Assembly: GCF_036324505.1 (NCBI RefSeq)
Contig: NC_086350.1
Coordinates: 13,376,032 to 13,440,031, forward strand
Source of the DNA: Eleginops maclovinus
Taxonomy: Eukaryota; Chordata; Actinopteri; Perciformes; Eleginopidae
Reading direction: 5' to 3'
DNA: 64,000 bases
Position 1 is the stretch's first letter. Each line of letters opens with the position of its first letter. The notes beneath the pieces are model-generated. The model made no database searches, was not told the DNA's origin, and saw only the letters and a list, made by a program, of their open reading frames with translations. The position numbers and the translations under genes are program-made. Below, in pieces: positions 15,552-35,900 of the stretch.

Positions 15552-15926
15552 GAGAGAATAATAGAATACTGTACTCTTTCTGTTCCTACTCTATAAACTA
15601 AGTGTGACTGATGTTCATTGCCAGGGGGTGGGGGTAGGTGGGTTAAGTAGCACAGGAAGTGGGGACAGCTGTATAAAAGGTAGATGCTACTTTGTGGTTT
15701 AAACAAATAACTGTGACATATTTGTCAGGCAAAAACTATTCCAAAAAGGCTTAGTGAGTTAGTTAGCTTATTGGAAAAGAGCATCCATAAACTGTTTTCC
15801 TGTTATGCAACACTGGAACCGTCCTGTATTAACAGGTAAAGCATTTAGCTCGGTAGAGTTGTTCATTAAGAGGTAATATTATATAGTCTCTATTACCTCG
15901 TTGGCCTTCAACTAAGTGGACTGTAT

Positions 15927-15962
15927 TTTCCCAATCAAACACACAAATGTTTGATTGGGAAA
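15927..15962. repeat. Perfect 15 bp inverted repeat with 6 nt loop
   Basis: The arms are TTTCCCAATCAAACA and its exact reverse complement, with loop CACAAA. The stem is too short for a canonical pre-miRNA. It may be a MITE remnant or a cruciform. Confidence 0.85.
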
Positions 15963-17112
15963 CTGCTAAAATAGCTCCATGGAGATAGATCTCTTAACGT
16001 ATTAAGACTCCTATTATACTGAAACAATATTAATTACACATTATATAATGTACAAAATGCATATAATGATGCACAGCCATTAGATCAAAAATTAAAAATG
16101 TAAGTTGTGATGTACATATCTTATAATTTGTTATTAGGCTAAGTAAGGCCGATGTATACACTGGTATGGTTAACAAGCTGCATGTCGAAAGTGTGGTCTG
16201 TTACTCAAGGCCGTCTGTGAACGCACTGTTGTGTGGCAAAAGTTCAGCGCACAACTTGAAGGAATTCACCCAAAGTTTCTGTGAAACCCAATGCGTGACA
16301 CATTTTTTGTAATTTATCACGTGATTTTTATTAGTTCGATTAATTGATGTTAAGAAACAGTACGAGTACATTGAGCAGTTGTTATTCTGCTTTTTAAAGC
16401 TTCTCTTACTGCTTTCCAACAGACAAGGAGGTTTTCTGTTCTCATCCATAGCATTTGGTTTACAAGTGAAGTTGACACTGTTGCCATGAGCCTCTTAAAC
16501 TGTGAACAGGAAGGGCAAGTGCTAAAGTGCTGGAGGGCAGATTTCTATGGTCGAGTGTCTTGACAGATGCAAATGGAGTAATTGCAAGTACAGGCCTTGG
16601 AAGTCGGTGCTGTAAGCTACAAAACCATAAATTAAACACCCCTATTAACAACATATAATTGCATTTTTTGTTTTAAAACAAACACTTACATAATTTATCC
16701 TATCACCTTAGTAAGAAAACTCATTTTTAAATAACATTTTTAGAGCCATTGTATGATAACAAGAAAATTCACAGGCACCATTTCAGTATCTTTTCACAGA
16801 AATGGCCTCAATAAAGATATTCACTGTTGATATTTGTTGGAGCAGGTCCATGGAAAATGGAGAACTTTGGAAGCCTGAGGTCTAAAGGGTAAACATACAT
16901 TAAAACATGTTTTTCCTCTGCTGCCTGAATGATTTGTAGCTAAACCTACAGTATACATAGAGTTGAAACAGGAAGCTCTGTGGCTTTCATGTAAAAGGGT
17001 TTCCCTTCAGTTCCAGTATGCCCTCAAAGATCAGGTTCAAACCATATGCATAAACGCCAAAATGTTCACTGAGGTGTCACAGTTTATAGGTTTCATAGTT
17101 ATTGAGTAATAC

Positions 17113-17190
17113 CTGAAATATGGTCTGGATTCTCTGGAGCTCTCATCCAGAAGATATTTGACGGAGGGCTCGTAAATTGGAGGCGTCATC
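17113..17190 (-). other. Unassigned exon-like ORF with flanking splice signals
   Basis: On the minus strand a 78 nt block is bounded by a pyrimidine-rich acceptor ending TTATTCAG and a donor CAG/GTATT. Only one of three frames is open. It begins with ATG one base after the acceptor and encodes MTPPIYEPSVKYLLDESSRE followed by SRPYF, ending in phase 2, with an in-frame stop just upstream. This fits a first coding exon of a minus-strand gene continuing below 17 kb. I do not recognise the peptide and found no partner exon, so it may be fortuitous. Confidence 0.3.
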
Positions 17191-18029
17191 CTGAATAATT
17201 AAAAATAGATGAAAAGAAAAGCATGTGTGAGGATATAAACCAGCCAAATACCACTCAAAAAACAACAAAAGATTTGAATTATTGCTCAGTTTATGTGTCT
17301 GTATAAACATAGTGTAATGTACATAATGCAATGACTAGCTAATGTCTACATAACGTAATCTAAACAACACAGCAATCTAAAAGTTCTTTAAAAAAAATTG
17401 AGTGCTGGTCTCTGGTGGGGATATTTGAAAACTGCGCATGCTAGCGTGACCAACTGCTGTTGCTCTTCCACTTAAATGTTTCATTGAGAGGATTTAACAG
17501 CTAGGCTTAAAATAACCAAACACACCACCTTACATGATACGCTATGGTGCCTAGAACACAACTCTAAAAGCATGCCAGTTACAGGTACTACCTTCCTTAT
17601 GCCAAAGTCACAGACAGTGTGCGGGAGGCCATTCGATTTTAGGTTTCAACGAAAATATGATTCTTTCAAAAATAAGTCCCTTTGCACTCTATACCATTTA
17701 CCTCACTGCCTCACAGTGTGGTTGGAATAAAACAGAAGAATGATTAGAAGTGTTTGAACAGAGTTTGGCAAGAGTTAGAAATGTTAAGTGCTCACCCTCC
17801 ACCTCTCATCGTCCACCCCCACACACTCCCCTGAATGTCTACACATACTCGCAAACACACAGATGTCAGAGAGGTCTGAGTGACTATACCCCTGTCACTG
17901 GGTGCCTGCTGTGAAAACAGCATACACACACATCCTCGTCTCCTCACCCCTCCCCTCTCTCCCTCTTCTCTGGACGCCAGCCTGACATACCAGACCTTGT
18001 TCGTTAGCGCATATTTTTACCCACCGTTA

Positions 18030-18310
18030 CTAAATTAGGAAGCCAGAGGGAGCAAATGGAGTGTGGCTGCCAAGGCAGAAAAAGAAGGGTCTGATCAGGC
18101 CTGGGTTTGCTGAGGGCCCATGCCAACCCTACCAGCTTCATTAAGAGCCACTTGGGCTTCAGAAATAGAAGCCCAACAGGGACTGGGGCCAAACAGAGCC
18201 CTGAACGGCCAGCCAAAAACTCACGGGACAAACAAACAAATAAACGGGTTGTCTCATGGCCTGCCAGAATCAACCGGCAGCAGCCATCCCAAGGAGCCAT
18301 AAGAAGTTAT
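18030..18310. promoter_or_regulatory. Candidate conserved noncoding island
   Basis: A GC-balanced block in AT-rich surroundings, open by chance in short frames on both strands but without splice sites or recognisable peptide. It resembles a conserved noncoding element; this is inference from texture only. Confidence 0.2.
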
Positions 18311-19806
18311 CTTAGGCAGTCTTGCACACAAAATGTGCCCTGCCCTGAGTTTAAAAGTGGTGACAGTACACACACTGCCAGCCTGATAAAGAATAAATTA
18401 ACGTAAAAAACTCTCTCCAGAGACCAATTTCTCAAAGCAGCCACAGAGACCTTACTTCTTGTTTACTTGGCATGGATTTTGGGCACTGATGTGAGAAAGG
18501 ATATTTTCACAAGGAAATGTACATTTCCTGTTCTTGCTATTGGTATGTAGTATTTATGTCTATGAAGGTGTAGAATTATGTGAAACATAGCAATTCCTTA
18601 TTTGTATTTTTAAAGATATATTTGGTCCAATTCTGAAAAAAAAAAGTGCAGTTCTTGATCTCCTCGTACAGTTTCTACACTCCCAATTTAAATCTACTCC
18701 TACAAAATTGGATTCTTCTTATTAAATGGAAGAACATTGTACATCACTGTAATACATTTTAAACTCCTTGTTACAAAATAAGTGACTACAAAGAGGAGAA
18801 AGGATTGTGTTCTATAGAATACTTAATCTGTTTTATTTGCAGGAGATTTCGACCAAAGAGAGAGCCTGTTAGCAAATAACATTTTGTTTTTTTTATCTCT
18901 GGTTGTGCACTTCTAGAGTACCAGACAAAAAAAATGTAATGTACTAAATTGTGCTGTTTTACAAAAGGTTATAAAACCGTAGAGGAACATCTTTCAAGTT
19001 CATTGTTTATTATTTGCCTGAGTGGCACCCCTCAACCGGGTGCACTACTGTGACTTCAGTCCATTTAGCACCCACCCATTAAAACTAATGAGCTATTAGC
19101 AGCTGACTTTCAACTACTTTAAGGTCATTGTTAACATTGTCACTTCTATGGAGTATATTAACCAATAACGACAAAGATACTAGTTTCTACATATTCCGAT
19201 TCAATGACTGCACTGCAGATCTATCTTCTATTCATGGTGATGCTTTCGATTACATCATAAAAATACTTGTTAAGAAGACGTTTTAGTATTGTAAGACTGT
19301 AGGCATGAGTAGGTGACACACTTAAAGATAGCTAAAAATAAGCAAGATCTGCACAAGAAAACATCAAATAGTAATCTGATCAATGCTGAGGATGCAGTTT
19401 GGCTAAAACTAATAAAAGATGTTGGCTGGGGTTAACATATCTCAAGTTTAACACTTTGAAGTTAGCATACCCTTAGGAGAGGCCAAGTCCAAGCCATCAC
19501 TTCTTAAAAGAGCAAAACTATATTATAATACTCCCTCTAGCACAACTGTAAATCTACAGTATATTGGGGACGATTACTATTGTGTAACTATACTGACATC
19601 TGGTGGAGGTAGTATAACACTGCAATGTATATGTTCTAAACATTTTAAGAATCTCACATGAATTGTACAACCCTCTTTTTTTTAAAGTTCAAATTGCATG
19701 ACATTTCATTAAGATGAAAGTTAACATGTGGTTAACCACATAGGGCAATATGATGAGCCTGTTAGACACCTTTTCATTTCCCCTCTGTACATTATTAATA
19801 GTTTTT

Positions 19807-20925
19807 GGGTCATTCCAGAATTGGGAGGACATTTTGACATCACAACTTTTAAAAAAAAATGAATCCTTTATTTATTTTTTTTATGTATTGATAAAAACAG
19901 GAAGTAAAGCATCACAAACAATGATTTTGCCAGCTCAGGCATTAATGGTACACTTTCTATTAGATATTTTATTTGTTGCTTTTCAACAGCGCTCAATGGG
20001 GGCTAGAACTTTAAAATCAATAGCAATGAACTTTAATTTTTTTTTTTAAACGGAATTCATAATCTGGGAACATTTTAAAACATGTAGATTATGCTAAATT
20101 ATATATCAAAATGTAATTTTTCTACAAATAATAAATTGTACTACTATTGCACAACCCTGTGTCTGTCATTTCCCATTGATTGATTGATTGAATTATAGTA
20201 ACAGGCAAATCAATGCTTATTTTAGCTTTATCATTTATGAATTCATGCTAGCTGCAGAATGTAATACTACTTTCAAGACAAGGACAAACTTAGTTATTTA
20301 CCTAAAGAAAGATAACTTTTAATTGAATTTGTCTTATTGTGAAAATATGAGTAAAAGGGTTGAGTGGCTAAGAGTGCCACACTTGTTCTAAACTGAAACA
20401 CTACAATAAATATGAAAAATAACTGAGCTTTGGTCTACCCGTCATCAATCCATGGCAGTAGCACATTTCCTCTGTGTCATGTAACTGCAGTTTTTTTAAC
20501 TTCCTCTGCCAAGGTTAATTGGTTTGGGTAACAGGGTGGTGCACATGTTAGGGACACACCTTCAGATTAATGTTATTTAAAATAGGTTTATGACTTAACA
20601 AACTGCTATGACAATTGCAAAAGACGTGTATTAACACAAAAATAGTAACACATGTAAGTAAAAAGCCTATTTTAAATGTTAAATTAGACATGCAAGTTGG
20701 TCACCAAGAAGTAGGGACAAGAGAAAAATGCCATTTTAGAGAGTGTTTTTGAGCGATTTGATATTTTAAATAATATTTTGAAACCACTTTTTCTACAACT
20801 GATTTCACATTTTGTCCATGGACAAGTATATATAACACAAACAAAGTGCATGTTTTAGCATTTTGGGCATGGATTATTTATAATTTTAGTGGGACAGGAA
20901 ATGTCCTCCAATTCTGGAATGACCC
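19807..20925. mobile_element. Non-autonomous DNA transposon with ~27 bp TIRs
   Basis: The left end GGGTCATTCCAGAATTGG (continuing GAGGACATTT) is repeated in inverse orientation at 20899-20925, differing by one inserted G. Both ends are flanked by TTTTT, which could be the target duplication. The 1.1 kb interior is AT-rich, with only a chance ORF and no transposase. The superfamily is not assigned: a run of T does not distinguish families. Confidence 0.7.
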
Positions 20926-21720
20926 TTTTTTCCCTATGCTGAGACACTACTTAGCTCTGGGTATCATGTGTACACGAATATGCAACCACTTGTAGGAAAA
21001 CTTGGAAAAAGAAGTTGTCTTGAAACGAAATGTTAACACAGAAGATTGAGAACCTACTGTTTATGAGGCAATTATGACCTGCTAGAAGAAACAAATCAAT
21101 GTATTTGTTGTTCCTTCTGCAAATGTAATGGAAAATGTTCAATTTAAGTTAATATACCAACGCAGGTGTTTCCAATTACTCTAATTAGTTCGAATAGAAG
21201 TAACTGTAGGAATTAATCCATTTCCCAAAACTCTAATAACGAATAACAAAGATAATTTAACACAAAACCCACGATGGTATACATCAACCAAACTAACAGG
21301 AACACATAGCCTACCAGTCAAAAAAGTTGGTTCAAGCTATCCCACAAATTCTGGAGCAAATGTCTTATTAGGCAACATATGTTAAGTTAAAACACCAGTG
21401 GGCTAAACATGAGCACAAGCAAACTCGGTATAAGTAGGAACTCTGTAATCATACCGTAAAGACATTGTGCAGGGTTCTTGAATGCACCGCACTTTCTCAA
21501 TGTGCTGGTGCATTTCGGGACAGTCTGTTACAGTTTATGTCAGTGACATGTTTTCAGAGTTGCATAAGGTACCACAGCGTAAGGTAAAGTAAGGTAAACA
21601 ATGTGTGTTCGGTTATTTTAAGCACAACCGCTTTAATTCTCTGATATTGATACATTAAATTGGCAGAGCACCAACAGTACGTAATGATAGTCGCTGTAGC
21701 CATGGATGTATAAAGAGAGT

Positions 21721-21797
21721 GTAACCAAGGAAACAAAAACCGGAAAGAACACACACGGCTGAAGGCGCGGTAACGTTACGTAGATTGTTTGTAAATA
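21721..21797 (+). promoter_or_regulatory. ttc23: ttc23 proximal promoter with X-box-like and ETS motifs
   Basis: Sixty-four bases before the ttc23 start codon lies GTAACC-AA-GGAAAC (21721-21734), one mismatch from the RFX X-box consensus GTNRCC-N0-3-RGYAAC. An ETS core ACCGGAA follows at 21739-21745, then a CpG-bearing segment GGCGCGGTAACGTTACG. No TATA box is evident. RFX control would suit a ciliary gene; binding is inference. Confidence 0.4.
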
Positions 21798-30877
<9,080 letters not shown>

Positions 30878-32928
30878 AATCGATTATTTGATTAATTTGT
30901 CAGAACAATGATCTTGCATGTTTGGACCTAGAACTATATCAAATTTAAAAAGTGTGTCTTTCTTTTATATAATAACACAGACAGCTACCAATGTTGATAA
31001 TGACCTTCAATTGGCTTGTCATGTCTAATGGAATAATGTGATATTGAGTAATATTAGTAGCATATGAAGAAATACCCACACTCAGAAATCATACACACAA
31101 TAGATTTTAATTGTGTTAATCAATTTCAACATGGGCTGGAACCTTTTTCACCAATAAGCAATAATGCCAGTTGTTAAACATAAATGATTATGTCAGTAAA
31201 AGCAATGATGTTTGACAAAGACATGTTGGACATTTGACTCATTAAACATTCCTCATACATCAATAGATTTTCTGTATGCTGATGAACACATTTTAATACA
31301 AAGAAATGGCACATTATCCAGATTACACTTTGTACATAGATGCACAGTAACCTTGCAAATATTCCTAATCAAGCCACAGGTTAAGTGCACTGATGTAATC
31401 ATATTTTGTTTCGATAATTGCAGTTTGCTGAGTAGAATTTATGGATATATGCTGTCTCTGGGCACTTAAATGCAGGTATTTTTAGTTAAGGTTTTATTCA
31501 GTATATTTCTAACAATTAACATATTTATGAAGCATCGATGCTTAACTTTGTGTATTTGCACATTACTTTAGCATGATAGAGCCAAGGGTTAGCCAATCTT
31601 TGAAGAAATGACTTGATAGTTACAAAGTGTACATTTTGCAGACACATTATGCAAGACTAGTCTGTAATCAAACTGGACCATTTCTGCCTCTGCAACTACT
31701 ACGCAACATAACAAAACCTAATGAGCAGTGAATTCTGCTAAGCTGCTCATCCAAAAATAGTCACGGTCATGGACACGTATGTTCGAGCAAAGGTGAATCC
31801 TTCCTGTCGTCACTGTGATTGCCAACAAATGCTTACAAGCCAAAAGGCGTCTACACAAGACATACTGTACATCAAACTACATGTGATTAAATGTTCAACA
31901 CTATCACTGTATCCTTTTAATGAATTACCTTTCTTTCACTGTCGTATCATCTTAGTATAACCTTTTAATATTGACAACCCTATTTTAGCGTTCTAAATGG
32001 TATGATTTGCCATTATAAATTCCCACCCCCTAACTACATGTTTGCTGTTGTAAAATGAGAAACTGACACACGGCATGTAAAGACACATTTCACACAGATT
32101 ACATGTTTAATGTAACTAGGCTTTGGTTGTATATTAGGCAACAATTTTTTTCTAATTAGTCAACATTAGCCATTAGTTGTGAGTGAAGTTAAATAATCTG
32201 AGAATAACTGACAGTTATTTACTTTACAGACACTTTTAAGTGACACATTTACGTACAACACACTTCAATTGCAGCTTTCAGACTTGTAAAGTTTCTTAAG
32301 ACAAGTCACCCTCTTTTGTTCAACACTATACCATTCTCAGCTACAAGCTTCACTCTATGCTTTACACTTCACTGACTACTGCTTCAGAAAAAACTACTTT
32401 GTTCCAGGATGCAGTTTACTAAACCGTTTCATTTGGCAGCTGAGCCAAAGTGAAAAAAAATCGTTAAAGCTTCAATCTGCAAACAGTTCACAGCATCTGA
32501 AACTCCAACTGTCATTTGGTTGGCTTGATGTGACGGGGTGTTCTAAACTGCAGAATGGGCTGTGTAAGATTTGCAGCAAGGGTCGGTACAAAAATATAGA
32601 GATCTAGAGAGCATAACTGAACATCTTTGATAATAAAAGGCAAGCTGTATATCTGTTAACACATATCAGCGCAGACAGGATTAGTATAGATGTACAGATA
32701 TTTCAATCCTAATGTAAACCAGCCTATTTGACTTATTAAGTAATATTGCAAAACTTAATACCATACAAATCTGTTCATCTGGCCAAATGAATCAGTAAAA
32801 GACCAAAATCAATCTGATAGATGTTTGACTGCAAAGCCAACAGCATGTTTATAGTGTCTGCATTAATGCTATGTGTGTGGACTCTGCAATGTGCACTTTG
32901 AATAGTAGCACTGGTAAGCACTTTGTTT
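30878..32928. other. Convergent 3' region of ttc23 and synm
   Basis: No coding frame is recognised. The block should contain both 3'UTRs. Several ATTAAA words occur on + (for example near 31241), but no single polyadenylation site stands out on either strand, so the boundary between the two transcripts cannot be placed. Confidence 0.5.
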
Positions 32929-35900
32929 TTAATCATCGCTTGGCCTTTCAAGGTAAACTGTTGCAACTCTTTTCTGATGAGAAATATTCACCGGGGCGTG
33001 CAAGGCCTGAGATATCAGCTCTTGCTCTGAGGTTGCCTCAGCATGGCTGCCCTCTACGTCCATCTGGAAGGTGAAGGACTTTTCTGATGGGCCTAGTTTG
33101 ATGTGTTTCTCAGCGACTTCAGATGAAAACCCTCCTCCGCTAGTAAAGCCTTCAAACTCTTCCCCAGTCACAACATCCTCTTCTTTGGAGACTCTAAAGC
33201 TATATCCTGCTCCTGCCCCACCCTGGAAGGCTTTCTCAAGCCTTGGGTTAGAAGATCTGAGCGTTGCCATGATCTGCTCTTCAGATATATCATCTTCTGC
33301 CTCCAGCATCCCAGAGTCTTCCAGGCTTTGAGAGACGTTTAGCTCTGCAACTATAGTCATGTTGCCGTTGTCACTTGACTGTGTGACCTTTTTGACTTCC
33401 ACATTCTGTGAACCTTCACTATTCACTTTGGAGAGGAAAGCCAACTCCTTCTTCAGTGGACCCGACACTGAGGTATGTAGCTTCTCTAGAGCTCCCTTTA
33501 GCTGCTCTCTGGGCTCCAAAGAGTCCTCCCTCAGGAACTCGAGCATTGACTCCTGCACTACAGGGGAGACGCGGACCTCCTCCTCAATGATGCACTCTGG
33601 AAAACTATCCTTGACAAACGAGTGATCACCTGACATGAACTTGTATTCGTCACTATCCTCCACAATCACTCGTTGGGATGGAAGACTTTCGTCTTGATAA
33701 TACCTCTCATCTGACAGGTCATCTACCATACCATAATGTCCATATGAAGTGATGCCACCACCATCGTCGGGTTCAGAAAGATTATCATCTGGTGTGGAGA
33801 CGAAGTACTTGTCTGCCTCTTGGTCATGGGAGAAATATGAAGATTCACTCCCTCTAGAAACCTCCTGGACATCGGATTCACCTTTGAATTGATCTGTCAT
33901 CTCCTCACGGTCACTTCTCTGAACTTGAGCCTCATGAGGGATATTTTCTAGCTCCTCAATTTTAAAATATGTTGAGGAGGGCTCATAAAAACTAGATCTC
34001 GGCTCAACCTCAAAATCCTCATCATTGTAAGACTCCACCGGTTCCTCAATGATTTCCACATTCACTGACTTATTTTCCAAGTTTCCACTTCCCTGCAGGC
34101 CACTAAGCAAGTTCTTGATCATGCTTCCTGTTGCTGTGTCCTTGATATCTTCCAGTGACACCTTCATAACCCCTCGGCTCAGTAATTCATCTAGTGCAGA
34201 GTCCTCAGACAAATCAAGCTCCTCTTCCACTTTGGACTCCAACACAATCTGGGTCTTTGTTGTTCCATCTTCCTGCTCAGTTTTCTCCACATGGTACCTA
34301 ACATTCGATTCTCCAGGGGAGCTAGCCTTAGCTTCCAAACCTTCTGGTCTCATCGCCTTCTCAATAATCTCCTCTACAGACACAGAATTAAAAATCTTTC
34401 TCTCACTAGGGACAATCGTAGACACTGTTTTCCCTTTGTCTTTGAAATACCCTCCATTCACATCATCTTTCTCTTTTTCATCTTTCTTTTTGTTTTCTGC
34501 CTCAATTTTATTGCTCAGGCTCATCATTTGCGGGGACACCACTCTCACCGATCTGGTCTCAGCAGAGGAGGAAGTGTTGTGACTGGCTTGATCCTCCACC
34601 TGAGAATCCTGTTTGAATTTATCAGTGTTTGCCTCTGCTTCTGTTTTCTGTACATGTTGTCTAATTTGGTATTCACTCTGGCTTGTTAGTTTATCTTTGG
34701 TGGCAGAGGTGGTCGTGGTCGCAGGGGCAGAGGTGGAAGCTCTAGCTTTGGTGAATGAGATCATGTCCCTTCGAGATGCAGGACTCTGGTGCCGAGCTCT
34801 GCCTGCAACTGAAATAGGAATGACCCTAGAGGGACTCATGGATCCAGAGGAAGGCAGAGGGGATCTTGTCAGGTTTGAAGTTGGCGGTGTGTACCTGGTA
34901 TTTATATGTTGTCTGGTAGTTGAGGTGGAAGCTCTTTGAGTGTAGGGCTGGGCAGGCATCCTTATATCTGAGACAGACAATCAATGAATATTTAGGTTGT
35001 TACTAAAAGCAATACTTTGGCAATTTTGGAAATACGCTTGCTGTCTTGGTAAGAGATAAGAAGATCGAAACCAATCTTATATAAGAGTGGTATCGATCTT
35101 CTCATTAGTAAGAGTATACAGCATTGCCCAAATGTCAAACTATTTCTAGACAATAAGATTTAGTGAGCAACATGTAACAACAACAAATAATTTGAAATAC
35201 AGTACCTATTATTCTTTCTCGTTGCTGTTGAGTCACCCTCCTATGAGTATCTTGCAGATCCATTCTCTCACCTTCCAGGAGAGCCCTGAACAAACAATAT
35301 ACAAAACATATTTAAAGACAAGGGTAAATAAGACATTATATATCTTTGGTTATCCTCCTATTCAACAGTTTTTACCCTATATAGTATTTAAAAGATCATA
35401 GACAAATACCTCACGAGACGGTGAACATCATTCAGATCTGCCATCTCAGCCCCCTCAAACTAACAGGCTTACAAGACAGTATGGACTCAGGACCTGGCCA
35501 TATAGGGTGGTAATCATCAGAATCATAAAGAGCCAATGTCATGTAATAAAGACATTGTAATAATTAGCTTTAGCATCTCACCGATCCTTGGCTATGCCTC
35601 AATAAAACATAAAACACCGAACCAACGTGCCTTAAAAAGGAACAACCTCTCCGGAGACCGTCTTCCGAAAGACTGACCTAAAAATAACAGTAACAACGGG
35701 GGCTGTCCACACTTCCCCACGAATCCCAAAGCAAAAGCTGACTTGTGACACACACAAAAACACATACCGCTGCCACGTCTCTGAGAAAACATTCTGTCTA
35801 TTCCAAAAATTCATAACAAACCATGTTTGCCTGCATATCATCTGCCATGTAGTGTAAGCACTAGGCTACATGGGGAATAGCGCAATACTGTTAGCGTTAT

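Noticed and set aside
18004..18406. Overlapping 98-99 aa ORFs on both strands
   Set aside because: No splice or codon pattern and no recognisable domain; better explained as GC-balanced noncoding DNA.
34049..34582. 177 aa plus-strand ORF (and others at 33-35 kb and 41.4-42.0 kb)
   Set aside because: They are antisense shadows of synm exon 4 and of the Tc1 transposase.
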